Shown one piece after another: positions 17,253 to 25,657 of a stretch of DNA of 64,000 bases. Each line of letters begins with the position of its first letter. Within the stretch, counting starts at the first letter, position 1. The stretch is from contig CAVPMA010000015.1 of the NCBI GenBank assembly GCA_963706315.1, positions 434,001-498,000 of the forward strand, in the 5' to 3' direction. The notes beneath the pieces are model-generated. The model had not been told where the DNA came from. It saw only the letters and a list, made by a program, of their open reading frames with translations, and did not search any database. Position numbers and translations under genes: made by a program. Source of the stretch: CALMEC01 sp963706315 (GTDB lineage Bacteria; Actinomycetota; Thermoleophilia; Miltoncostaeales; Miltoncostaeaceae).

Positions 17253-17432
17253 TCAGTGCGAGTCGTCCCGGCTGAAGATCTTCGGGACTGCAGCCAGCAC
17301 GAACACGGCCCAGATGGATGCGAGGATGATCGGTATCGGGCCGACCTCGTCGCGCTCCTCGATGCCCACCCACATCAGAAGGGCGGCGAGCACCGCAAGC
17401 ACGAAGAGAATCCACGGGGGAAGGCGTTTCAC
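17253..17432 (-). CDS. Small two-helix membrane protein (59 residues)
   Basis: The minus-strand frame from GTG 17432 to TGA 17255-17253 encodes MKRLPPWILFVLAVLAALLM, then a short acidic loop (GIEERDEVG). A second helix (IPIILASIWAVFVLAAVP) and a polar end (KIFSRDDSH) follow. The two hydrophobic helices and basic N-terminus are typical of a genuine small inner-membrane protein. It converges on the RDD gene (3 bp apart) and is divergent from the HMA gene. No family is recognised. Confidence 0.6.
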   Translation of the reverse strand: MKRLPPWILFVLAVLAALLMWVGIEERDEVGPIPIILASIWAVFVLAAVPKIFSRDDSH

Positions 17433-17526
17433 GTACGAACCTCGTCGTCAACTCGCCGGCGCCGAGCCGGGCGAACGCGGTAAGCGTACACGGACGGTCT
17501 CTCCGATGCGCCGTACACTTGACCCC

Positions 17527-17736
17527 ATGCGTCGACACGTCTTCGAGGTCCCCGGGATCAGCTGCGGGCATTGCAAGCAGGCGATCGAGGCCGAGGTGGC
17601 CGATGTTCCCGGGGTCGCCCGGGTCGCCGTCGACGTCGAGCGAAAGCTGGTGGAGGTCGAGGGCTCCGCAGGGCAACCGGAGGTCGTCGCGGCGATCGTC
17701 GAGGCGGGCTACGAGGTCGTGAGCGACCCGCGGTGA
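17527..17736 (+). CDS. Heavy-metal-associated (HMA) domain protein, copper-chaperone type
   Basis: A 69-residue single HMA domain: HVFEVPGISCGHCKQAIEAE contains the metal-binding C-x-x-C (SCGHC), and VDVERKLVEVEG and AIVEAGYEV complete the ferredoxin-like fold. Such CopZ-like proteins carry Cu(I). ATG 17527 was chosen; ATG 17506 would add MRRTLDP. No P-type ATPase or copper regulator is nearby, and the gene overlaps the ArgH-like lyase start by 4 nt, an odd pairing. Confidence 0.88.
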   Translation: MRRHVFEVPGISCGHCKQAIEAEVADVPGVARVAVDVERKLVEVEGSAGQPEVVAAIVEAGYEVVSDPR

Positions 17737-19235
17737 GCGGCGAGAACCTCGGGCGCACCGGGCGCCTGGCCGGCGGGCCGTCGTCCGAGCTCGTTGCCGC
17801 GGGCCACCGCGTCGAGATCGCCCAGGCCCCACTCCTCGCCCCGGCCCTGTCCCTGGCCGATCTGGCCCACGCGGTTGCGCTGATCGAGGGCGGCGCGGTC
17901 GACGGGGAGATCGCCACCGGGCTGCTGTCGGGCCTCCTCCAGCTTCACGAGATCCCCCCGTCGGACTTCCCGTGGGATCCCGAGCGCGGCGACGCCTTCA
18001 ACTCGCGCGAGCACGAGCTTCGCCGGCGAGTCGGTGCGGCGGCGAGCGGTTGGCTGACCGCGGGCCGCCCGCGGCGAGAGGCGTTCCGCGTCGCGCTGCG
18101 GCTCGTAGCCCGTGAGCGGACGCTCGACCTCCACGATGCGGTTCTCGACGTCGCTGCCGCGCTCGCCGAGCAGGCCGACCGGCACGCCGGCGACCTCGCC
18201 GCCGACTACACCTACCTGCAGCCTGCGCAGCCCACGACCATCGGCCATCTCCTGCTCGGCGTCGCGCAGCCGCTGATGCGCGACGCCGCCCGGCTCCGCC
18301 GGGTGCACGGGTGGCTCGATGCCTCGGTGGCCGGTGTGGGTGGAAGCGCCGGGTCGCGGTGGCCGATCGACCGGGTCCGTCTGGCCGAGCTCCTCGGATG
18401 CGAGGAGCTCGCCCGGCACACGAAGGACGCGATGTGGGCCGCCGACGGGTACGCCGAGCTGGCGTCTGCGGTGGCGATCGCGCTCGCCGGGCTCTCACAG
18501 CTGGCGCAGGACCTCGAGATCCTGTGCAGCCGCGAGTTCGGCGCCGTGGAGCTGTCCGACGCGCACAGCCGGCAGAGCGACCTGATGCCCCAGAAGAAGA
18601 ACCCGTACGCGCTCACGGTGATCCGGGCGGGTGCGGCCGAGGCGGCGGGGAGCGTGTCGTCGATCCTCGTCGCGCTCCACACGGGCTCGGCGCGCACCGA
18701 CCACTACCAGGTGCTGAACGGCGCGATCCCGCGTCTCCTCGACGAGGCCGTCGCAACCGCGCGCCTCGCGGCCGGGGTGGTCGCCGGCATGACGCTCAAC
18801 TCCGAGCGGTTCGCCGATGCCGCACGCGAAGGATTCACCGTGGCGGCGGACGTCGCGGACGTCGTCGCGGTCGAGGCGGGCCTCGACTACCGGACCGCGC
18901 ACACGATCGTCGGGCGCGCCGTCCGGGCGCTGGTCGCCGAGGGCCGCCCGCCGTCGGACCTCACGGCGGGCCTGCTGCGCGACCAGGCCCAAGAAGTGGT
19001 CGGCGCAACAGTGGCGATCTCGGACGCGGCGGTGCTGGCCGCGCTCGACCCGCTGGCGTGTCTGGGCGCCCGCACGCAGCTGGGCGCCGCGACACCGCAC
19101 GAGATCGAGGCGATGATCGACGAGGTGCGAGCCGCCGCGAGCGACGGTCGCGCCTGGTCGGGCGCGGCGCGCAAGCGCGCAGAGCTCGCGACCGACCGGC
19201 TGCTGGCCCGGGCGCGCGAGCTCACCTCGGCCTGA
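17733..19235 (+). CDS. Argininosuccinate lyase/fumarase superfamily protein, divergent
   Basis: A 500-residue lyase of the ArgH/aspartase superfamily. TYLQPAQPTTIGHLLLG and the signature loop SRQSDLMPQKKNP match argininosuccinate lyase closely. The N-terminal ArgH motifs have changed, however. The H-T-G-R-S-R-N-D segment reads TAGRPRREA, and the ExxHxxxE segment reads FNSREHEL. No argG is nearby. It is therefore probably a lyase on a related substrate, not a housekeeping ArgH, though degraded specificity cannot be excluded. It starts at GTG 17733, overlapping the HMA gene. Confidence 0.8.
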   Translation: MSGENLGRTGRLAGGPSSELVAAGHRVEIAQAPLLAPALSLADLAHAVALIEGGAVDGEIATGLLSGLLQLHEIPPSDFPWDPERGDAFNSREHELRRRVGAAASGWLTAGRPRREAFRVALRLVARERTLDLHDAVLDVAAALAEQADRHAGDLAADYTYLQPAQPTTIGHLLLGVAQPLMRDAARLRRVHGWLDASVAGVGGSAGSRWPIDRVRLAELLGCEELARHTKDAMWAADGYAELASAVAIALAGLSQLAQDLEILCSREFGAVELSDAHSRQSDLMPQKKNPYALTVIRAGAAEAAGSVSSILVALHTGSARTDHYQVLNGAIPRLLDEAVATARLAAGVVAGMTLNSERFADAAREGFTVAADVADVVAVEAGLDYRTAHTIVGRAVRALVAEGRPPSDLTAGLLRDQAQEVVGATVAISDAAVLAALDPLACLGARTQLGAATPHEIEAMIDEVRAAASDGRAWSGAARKRAELATDRLLARARELTSA

Positions 19236-19242
19236 CGTGCGG

Positions 19243-19890
19243 CTACGACCGCAGCGGCGCCGTGGGCGCCGGCTCGTGCTCGGTCGACCCCCAGTCGATC
19301 TGGACCTCAACGCGGGCCCGGTAGCGCTGGAGGAGCCGCACCAGCGCCGGCCCCACCGTCAGCGCGAACACGACGTTCCCGACGGCATGGGCCGTCTCGA
19401 ACCACACGCTCGTGGCGGCCTTGGCCACGAAGGCGTCCACGCTGACCTCGGGGCCGAATGTGGCCAGCTCCCACAGGTTCATGCCCCAGCCGAAGAGCCA
19501 TCCCCAGATGCATGTCACCGCCGCCAAGCCCACCGGACGTGTGCACACCCCCCACAGGGCCGCGCCCGTCAGCCCGGCCAGACCCCACAGCGCCATCTGA
19601 CCCGGGGTCCACGCACCCTGGCCGATGACCATGTTCGACAGCAGGGGCGCGAGCGCGCCCACTGCGAATCCCGCGCGGGCGCCGAGCGCCGCGCCCGTGG
19701 CCACGACGATCACCGTGACGGGTTGCACGCTCGGTACCGCCGTGAACAGCACCCGGCCCGCGGCGGCGGCCGCGGCGAGCGCCGCGACGAGCGACAGGCG
19801 GCGCGGATCGGTAGGGCCGCTCTCAGTCAGCACCAGGCCGACTGCCAGGATCGCCAGCACGCAGGAGATGATGAGCTGCGCGCCGCTCAT
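19243..19890 (-). CDS. ECF transporter substrate-binding (S) component, probably for cobalamin
   Basis: A 215-residue membrane protein with about six or seven helices. LVAALAAAAAAGRVLFTAVP and VQPVTVIVVATGAALGARAG follow the S-component pattern (small-residue helix 1, then a substrate loop). It is the last gene of a unit headed by a cobalamin riboswitch, so vitamin B12 or a corrinoid is the likely ligand, as in CbrT-type systems. The stop of the ATPase gene overlaps its start. Specificity is inferred from the riboswitch and operon. Confidence 0.82.
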   Translation of the reverse strand: MSGAQLIISCVLAILAVGLVLTESGPTDPRRLSLVAALAAAAAAGRVLFTAVPSVQPVTVIVVATGAALGARAGFAVGALAPLLSNMVIGQGAWTPGQMALWGLAGLTGAALWGVCTRPVGLAAVTCIWGWLFGWGMNLWELATFGPEVSVDAFVAKAATSVWFETAHAVGNVVFALTVGPALVRLLQRYRARVEVQIDWGSTEHEPAPTAPLRS

Positions 19891-21269
19891 CGGCGCGCCA
19901 TTACGGTTCGGTCGAGCACGCGCCCCTCGACGAGTTCGAGGTGGCGATCGGCCACCGCCGCGGCGAATGCCCGGTCGTGGGTCGCGACGAGCACGGCCGC
20001 TCCGGAGGCCGCACGGCGCCTGAGCGCGTCCGCGAGCATCGCCCGCCGTGCGGGGTCCATCCCGCGGCTCGGCTCGTCGAGGAGGATCACCCGTGGGCCG
20101 CCGGCGAGCACGCTCGCGAGCGCGACCCGCTCACGCTCGCCCACGGACAGGTCCAGCGGGTGGGCCGGCGCGAGGCGGGTCAGGTCCAGCTCGGCCATGA
20201 GCGCGGCCACTCGCTCCTCGCGCGCCGGCCTTGGCAGCCGACGAGCCGCGGAGGCGATCTCGTCGTCCACGCGTTCCCGCAGCAGGCGCCGGCCGGCGTC
20301 CTGGGGGAGGAAGCCGACCTCGGGGAACCTGGCCTCGGCGGGGAGCCCGGTGACGTCGCGCCCCGCCACGACCACGTTCCCGCGATGGGCGGGGTGCAGT
20401 CCGGCGATCACTCGCAGCAGCGTCGATTTTCCGGAGCCGTTGGCGCCGTGCAGCGCGGTGACCGTGCCGGCGGGCAGGGTCAGGGAGCAGGCGGTGATCG
20501 CCGCGCACTCGCCGTAGCGTGCCTCGAGCCCGCCGACCTCGAGCGCGTCGGAGCCGGCGTGCCCCCCGGGCGAGCCGGCGTCGGGTCCCTCGTCGGGGGT
20601 CGCGACGAGTCGGCCGGCGGCGAGGCGGATCGTGCGGTCCACGGTGCGGCGGAGGCGATCCGCATGGTGCTCGGCGATCATGATCGCGACGCCGGAGGCG
20701 GCCAGCGCGAGCAGGGTGTCCTCGAGCGCGTCGACCCCGGCGTCGTCGAGTTGCGAGGTGGGCTCGTCGAGCAGCAGGAGCCGTGGCCGGAGGGCGAGCA
20801 CGGCCGCAAGGGCGGCGCGCTGGCGCTCGCCTCCCGACAGCGTGGTGATCTCGCGGTCGCGCAGATGCCGGGCGCGCACGAGGGTGAGGACCTCGTCGAT
20901 GCGCTCCCCGATCCGGTCGGCGGGGACGGCGAGGTTCTCGAGCCCGAAGGCGATGTCGCGGGCGACGGTCGCGCGCACCGCCTGGGTCTCCGGATCCTGG
21001 AACAGGCTTCCGACGCTGGTCGCGAGCGCGGCCGGGAGGGTGGAGCGGGTGTCCCGGTCGAGCACGGTGACCCGACCGGCGAACCTCCCGCCGTGGAAAT
21101 GCGGGACCAGGCCGGCGAGCGCGCGGAGCAGCGTCGACTTGCCGCCCCCGGAGGGGCCCTCGAGCAGCACCACCTCCCCCGCGGCGATCTCGAGCGTCAC
21201 GCCGTCGAGCGCCGGCTGGGCGGCTCTGCCGGGCCAGAAGCGCAGCTGCTCGGTGCGTGCGACGATCAT
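19887..21269 (-). CDS. ECF transporter ATPase with two fused nucleotide-binding domains
   Basis: A 460-residue protein with two ABC domains. Domain 1 (about 1-220): Walker A GPSGGGKST, Q-loop GSLFQDPETQ, signature LSGGERQRAAL, Walker B LLLLDEPTSQLD, switch AEHH. Domain 2 (about 240-460): GANGSGKST, signature LSVGERERVAL, Walker B VILLDEPSRGMDP, switch ATHD. Most ECF systems use two separate ATPases; here one chain supplies both. ATG 21269 overlaps the EcfT stop by 4 nt. Confidence 0.92.
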   Translation of the reverse strand: MIVARTEQLRFWPGRAAQPALDGVTLEIAAGEVVLLEGPSGGGKSTLLRALAGLVPHFHGGRFAGRVTVLDRDTRSTLPAALATSVGSLFQDPETQAVRATVARDIAFGLENLAVPADRIGERIDEVLTLVRARHLRDREITTLSGGERQRAALAAVLALRPRLLLLDEPTSQLDDAGVDALEDTLLALAASGVAIMIAEHHADRLRRTVDRTIRLAAGRLVATPDEGPDAGSPGGHAGSDALEVGGLEARYGECAAITACSLTLPAGTVTALHGANGSGKSTLLRVIAGLHPAHRGNVVVAGRDVTGLPAEARFPEVGFLPQDAGRRLLRERVDDEIASAARRLPRPAREERVAALMAELDLTRLAPAHPLDLSVGERERVALASVLAGGPRVILLDEPSRGMDPARRAMLADALRRRAASGAAVLVATHDRAFAAAVADRHLELVEGRVLDRTVMARR

Positions 21270-22111
21270 CGGGCGAGCCTCAGCGCCGCCGCGCCCATCG
21301 CGACGAGGGCGACGCCCGCCGCGGTGGCGGCCTGCCACGTCACCACCGGATCGAGCGTCGGGTAGAACGCGAACGACCCGACCGTCCCTGCGATCACCAG
21401 CGCCGCCAGGAGTCCGAGCGGGACGGCCAGCGCGAGCACGGTCCATTCGGCCCCGGACATCGGCGGCTCGGCCATCCGGGTGCGCGGCCCGGCGCCGTAC
21501 CCGCGCACCGCCATCGCCTCCGCGACGTCGAGCGACCGCTCGAGTGCCGAGCCCACGAGTGGCGTCGCGAGCGCACCGGCGCTTCTCGCCCTGGTGGACC
21601 AGCGCCCTGCGCTGAGCGACTCGCCGCGCAGCCTCGCGGTCTCCGAGAGCGCCACGGCGTCGCGCTCCAACGTCGGCAGCATCCTGGCCGCGATCGACGC
21701 CGCGAGCGCCGAATGGGGCATCAGGCGACTCGCCGCCGCAAGCAGCCGGTCGGGGTCGATGTGCGCGAGCAGGGCGCCGACGAGCACCGTCACGGCGAAT
21801 GCCCGAAGGCCGAGCGCCATCCCCGCCACGACCTCCTCGAGGGTGACCTGGAGGTCGATGACGGGGATGTCCGGCAGTTCGAACAGGATCAGATCGCCGT
21901 TGGCCTGTACGAGCGGGTTGAGGAGCATCACCCCCAGGCCGACGATCAGCCCGGCCACGAGGTACATGCGCCGGCGCCGCTGCGCGGCGAAGTGCAGCGC
22001 CACCGCGCCCGCCGCGACGGCCGCCAGGATCAACGGTTGGTCGGTCGCGAATGCGAGCGTGCAGGCGGCGACGCCGAAGATCAGCAGCGGCATCGGGGCG
22101 CGGCCGGTCAC
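21266..22111 (-). CDS. ECF transporter transmembrane coupling protein (EcfT)
   Basis: A 281-residue CbiQ/EcfT protein. Hydrophobic helices surround the two coupling motifs, visible as SETARLRGESL and AEAMAVRGYG (the A-R-G type motifs that dock on the ATPases). It begins at ATG 22111, overlapping the lipoprotein stop. With the fused ATPase and the S component it completes one transporter. Confidence 0.9.
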   Translation of the reverse strand: MTGRAPMPLLIFGVAACTLAFATDQPLILAAVAAGAVALHFAAQRRRRMYLVAGLIVGLGVMLLNPLVQANGDLILFELPDIPVIDLQVTLEEVVAGMALGLRAFAVTVLVGALLAHIDPDRLLAAASRLMPHSALAASIAARMLPTLERDAVALSETARLRGESLSAGRWSTRARSAGALATPLVGSALERSLDVAEAMAVRGYGAGPRTRMAEPPMSGAEWTVLALAVPLGLLAALVIAGTVGSFAFYPTLDPVVTWQAATAAGVALVAMGAAALRLAR

Positions 22112-22998
22112 GGCCCGTCCCTCCCGCCGGCAGCAACCGGCTCGCCCGCTCCGTCGAAGGCGACGGCGAAGCGGCCTCGCAGCACGCCTGGATCACGGGC
22201 GATGCGCTCGGCCGCCGCGCGGGCGGCTCCCGCGTCGAGGCCGGCCACCGCGAGCAGGACGCCGGCTTCCGGGGTCGCGCCGGTCGGGACCGCCGCCGCG
22301 ATCGCCCGTGCGGTGTCCACCGGACGCAGCGTGGCACCGTCGGCACCGAGCACGAACACCCGGCCGTCGCGGATGCGCACCGTCAGCCCGGCGGCGGCCG
22401 GATCGGCCATCGCACGGCGCCAGGCCGGGTCGCGGGCTCGGAGCGTCGCATCGCGTCCCACGCGCACGCGCCAGGACGAGGCCGAGCTTCCGACGACGAC
22501 GCCGGCTTGGCGCAACGACTCGTCCAGCGGCGGGTCGGCCTCCACGACCGCCGGCGCGGACCGAAGGCCGTGCACGAACGGCTCCGGCCAGGAGCCCACC
22601 ACCGCCCACGCATCGAGGAGCCCCGCCCACGGGCGATAGTCCCACCAGGCGGCGTCGCCGGCCCGGAGGGGCTGCTGGTCCGCCCCGCGTCCCGGGCTGA
22701 CGCCGTTGACGTAGTAGAACCAGTCGCGTTTGCCGCCGGTGTCCGACCGCACATCGTCGATCGCATTGACGAACCCGCCGCCGAATCCGGTCTCCACCTT
22801 GGCGGCGCCCCGTAGGGCGTCAAGCACCGAGCCTCCGTCGGCCGCATCGCGGTCGTAGAGCGTCTCGGCCCCGAAGCCCCGCGTCACCAGCAGCCGAGCA
22901 TCGCCCGTCGACCGGTCGGAGACACGCTCACAGCCGGCGGCACCGACCGCGAGGGTTGCGGCGAGGAGGAGGCCCAGCCATTTTCGAGTTCGCACCAC
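22108..22998 (-). CDS. DUF4430 lipoprotein, putative extracellular cobalamin-binding protein
   Basis: A 296-residue exported lipoprotein: the signal LGLLLAATLAVGAAGC ends in a lipobox (GAAGC, Cys about residue 23). The DUF4430 domain (about 35-125) includes SVLDALRGAAKVETGFGGGF and WFYYVNGVSPGRGAD, the fold shared with the C-terminal domain of transcobalamin/intrinsic factor. A second, unassigned C-terminal region (about 150-296) is Ala/Asp-rich. It directly follows a cobalamin riboswitch and precedes the ECF genes, so it likely captures B12 outside the membrane. Confidence 0.85.
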   Translation of the reverse strand: MVRTRKWLGLLLAATLAVGAAGCERVSDRSTGDARLLVTRGFGAETLYDRDAADGGSVLDALRGAAKVETGFGGGFVNAIDDVRSDTGGKRDWFYYVNGVSPGRGADQQPLRAGDAAWWDYRPWAGLLDAWAVVGSWPEPFVHGLRSAPAVVEADPPLDESLRQAGVVVGSSASSWRVRVGRDATLRARDPAWRRAMADPAAAGLTVRIRDGRVFVLGADGATLRPVDTARAIAAAVPTGATPEAGVLLAVAGLDAGAARAAAERIARDPGVLRGRFAVAFDGAGEPVAAGGRDGP

Positions 22999-23035
22999 GC
23001 CCTCTCCACGGAGGTTGCTTGCGGTGCTCGGGACG

Positions 23036-23213
23036 GAGGCAGGTCTCCTGGCTTCCGATCATCACGCCGTCACGCCTTCCCGGGTCTTACGGCCCAGTGG
23101 CTGGCTTTGCGCCCAGCGACGACGCTCCCGGTGACAGTGGCGGGACCGCGCCGGATTCGCACCGGCTTCCCTCGAGCGCCCGTAGGCGACCACCGCCCGA
23201 AGCCGCGTCAGCG
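23036..23213 (-). promoter_or_regulatory. Cobalamin (AdoCbl class I) riboswitch
   Basis: Read on the minus strand, all landmarks of the class appear in order. They are GGGAAGCCGGTGCGAATCCG with CGCGGTCCCGCCACTGT, an AAAGCCAG...CACTGGG helix, GGGAAGGCG, and the terminal B12 box GCCAGGAGACCTGCC at about 23038-23053. It ends 37 nt before the GTG of the DUF4430 lipoprotein, and a GGAGAGG ribosome-binding site lies between. It should switch off the uptake operon when cobalamin is plentiful, most simply by hiding the ribosome-binding site. Confidence 0.96.
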
Positions 23214-23296
23214 TATCAGTTGAGCGGACCCAGACCTGCCCGCGTCCGCGGGTGAAGCTCGGGCTCATGCGGAGGACGAGGTCCCCTGCCGACCCC

Positions 23297-24706
23297 CTAG
23301 CGGACCGGCGTCTCCGACGGGTCGGGGATGGGGATCCGTTCGGGCCGGTCGGCGAGGTCGCCCATCGTGGGCCAGTCGTCCATGCGGTCCATCGCGCTCG
23401 GCTCGTCGGTGAAGCGGCGACGCAGGCGGGACCGCTTGGCCGGGGGAGTTCGCACGAGCTCGATCGGCGCGACCTCCTCGCCGCGCATCATCGCGACGAA
23501 CGCGCGCCCGAGCTCCGGGTGGAACTGGGAGCCGAGCCCGGCCTCGATGCGCCCGAGGGCCTCGTCCGGCGACAGCGCCCTGCGGTACGGCCGGTCGGTC
23601 GTCATCGCGTCGTACGCGTCGGCGATCGCGATGAGCGCGGCCTCGATCGGGAGGCGGTCGCCGGGTAGCGCGTAGTAGCCCCGGCCGTCGGGCCGCTCGT
23701 GGTGGTAGCGGATGGCCGGGCCGAGCGCGCGGGTGAGGCTGAGCGGCTCGAGCAGGTCGGCGGAGACGCCGGGGTGGCTACGCATGAGCTGCCATTCACG
23801 CTCGTCGAGGGCGCCCTCCTTGTGCAGGATCGCGTTGTCGACGACGACCTTGCCGAGGTCGTGGAGGCGTCCGGCCCACCTCGTTGCGAGCACCAGCCTG
23901 GTGGGGAGCTGCACACGCTCGGCGAGCTGCGAGGCGATGGCGCCCACCCGCTCGGAGTGCGCGGCGGTGTAGGGGTCCCGCGCGTCGACCGCCGACGCGA
24001 GCGCGCGCAGCGTCTGGCGGGTCTCCGACCTCAGGTCGCGGTGGCGCTTGATCGACAGGAACACCGCGGCGAGGATCAGGACGGTGAACGCCAGGACCTC
24101 GGGCGCCGTGTCGATCAGCACCGACAGGACGACTGCGAGGCACGCTTCCATGAGGTACGCGAGGAGCTCGGGCGGGCGAATCCAGCTGCGCAGGTCCCAC
24201 CGCTCCCCGGCGACGGCGGTGTGGATCGACTCCACCGCGATGACCATGATCGGCACGTAGACGCAGAGCATCGCGAGGACGGCCGGGTACATGCTCCAGT
24301 CGAACGTCCGCTCCTCGCCGTTGGGAATCGCGGCGTGGTAGGCGGCACTCGCGCCGAGGGTGGCGGTGAGCGCGACCCCGGTGTTGAACAGAATCCGGAT
24401 CGGCGAGCGGCGGCGTACGCTCTCGCCGAGGAAGGTCGAACCGCAGGCGACGAGCGCGGCCCAGCCGGGCGCCAGGAGGATCGCGGCGGCCAGATGGAAG
24501 CTGGACGCCAGGCTGAACGGGTGCTCGGCCTCCTCGTCGTCGCCGGGGATCGTCGCGAGCTCCATCGCCGCGCCGGCCAACAGTAGCCCGAGCCAGAGCC
24601 CGAGCTTGGGCGGCTCGACCGACTGGGCGAGCCACGCCGCGACCGCCACCGCGGCAGCGGAGATCGTCAGGGTCACCGAGAGGACGATGCGGGCGTTGCG
24701 GTTCAC
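23297..24706 (-). CDS. Membrane-bound HD-GYP domain protein (putative c-di-GMP phosphodiesterase)
   Basis: A 469-residue protein. The N-terminal ~220 residues hold seven or eight helices of a MASE-like sensor. An HD-GYP domain follows (about 245-410): AHSERVGAIASQLAERV, the HD pair RLHDLGKVVVDNAILHK, and YHHERPDGRGYYALPGDRLP in place of H-x-x-x-D-G-x-G-Y-P, then IADAYDAMTTDRPYR. The GYP triad reads G-Y-Y, a modest departure. It starts at GTG 24706. The C-terminal ~50 residues are charged and unassigned. Confidence 0.88.
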   Translation of the reverse strand: MNRNARIVLSVTLTISAAAVAVAAWLAQSVEPPKLGLWLGLLLAGAAMELATIPGDDEEAEHPFSLASSFHLAAAILLAPGWAALVACGSTFLGESVRRRSPIRILFNTGVALTATLGASAAYHAAIPNGEERTFDWSMYPAVLAMLCVYVPIMVIAVESIHTAVAGERWDLRSWIRPPELLAYLMEACLAVVLSVLIDTAPEVLAFTVLILAAVFLSIKRHRDLRSETRQTLRALASAVDARDPYTAAHSERVGAIASQLAERVQLPTRLVLATRWAGRLHDLGKVVVDNAILHKEGALDEREWQLMRSHPGVSADLLEPLSLTRALGPAIRYHHERPDGRGYYALPGDRLPIEAALIAIADAYDAMTTDRPYRRALSPDEALGRIEAGLGSQFHPELGRAFVAMMRGEEVAPIELVRTPPAKRSRLRRRFTDEPSAMDRMDDWPTMGDLADRPERIPIPDPSETPVR

Positions 24707-24855
24707 GTGCGGCCGCTCGCCCCCATCGCCGGTTGCTGTAGACGATTCATGGGGTCCGTTCCCTGCCGCCTGCGGGATCCATTGGACGGCGGATTCCCGA
24801 TCCTAGCGCGGACTTCTTCCCCGGCGAAGGGGATGAATCCTGCGCAAGCAACGTT

Positions 24856-25524
24856 TCAGCCGGGCGCCGCCCGGACACCTGGGAGCCGCCGGTCCAGGGC
24901 GAGCGTGCCGATCGCGATCGCGAGGAACAGCAGCGCCACCATCGCGGAGTTCACGAGGACAACCGGGTAGCCGTGTTCCTGGACGTTCATGAACGGGTAC
25001 GGGTAGTAGGCGTTGCCGGCCCGATCGTCCACGATGGCGCCCCGGATCAGCGTGTAGACGAGCCAGCAGACCGGCGCGACGATGGACCACAGGACGACGC
25101 GCCGGGTGAGCTGCCCGCGCGGTCCGAGCAGCAGCCAGCCGAGCCCCGCGAGGATCGGCGAGAGGGTGTGGAGGATGACGTCGGCGAGGGCGCTCCACCC
25201 GGTCAGCTCCTGCAGGTCGGAGAGCGCGAGGTGGAAGACGATGCCCGTGACGACGATCGCGATCACGCCGTCCAGCCGCAGCGTGTGAAACAGCGTCGAC
25301 GGACGGTTGAGCCGCGCCGCAAGGAGACCGGTGGTCGCTGCGACCGTCAGATTCGACAGCACGGTGAAGTAGCTGAAGAAGTTCCAGATCCGGTCCGGGG
25401 TCGACTCGAACGATCCCTCGCCGGAGGGTGAGGTGATCGAGAGACCGAGCTGCAGGGCCAGCCCGAACGTGACGATCACCGACGTCAGCCCGAACGCGAT
25501 GCGGGCGGTGCGCTGGGACGTCAC
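24856..25524 (-). CDS. Pr6Pr-type (FAR-17a/AIG1-like) membrane protein
   Basis: A 222-residue protein with six helices. Family markers are FFSYFTVLSNLTVAA, LFHTLRLDGVIAIVVTGIVFHLAL, VILHTLSPILAGLGWLL and YPYPFMNVQEHGYPVVLVNS. The conserved His and Asn residues in these segments suggest relation to the FAR-17a/AIG1 hydrolase-like group. Its role in bacteria is unknown. It starts at GTG 25524 and is divergent from the GGDEF/HD-GYP gene 133 bp away. Confidence 0.82.
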   Translation of the reverse strand: MTSQRTARIAFGLTSVIVTFGLALQLGLSITSPSGEGSFESTPDRIWNFFSYFTVLSNLTVAATTGLLAARLNRPSTLFHTLRLDGVIAIVVTGIVFHLALSDLQELTGWSALADVILHTLSPILAGLGWLLLGPRGQLTRRVVLWSIVAPVCWLVYTLIRGAIVDDRAGNAYYPYPFMNVQEHGYPVVLVNSAMVALLFLAIAIGTLALDRRLPGVRAAPG

Positions 25525-25657
25525 GGCTGGATCCTCGGGACGTGATTTGCGTCGGCGGGGGGGACCGGCGTCCGTTCGACACCGGGGCCAAATCGTGCCA
25601 ACCGCGACTGGCCATGTGGACAGGAAAGATCTTGGAGCTTGTGACGAAACAGTTCCC

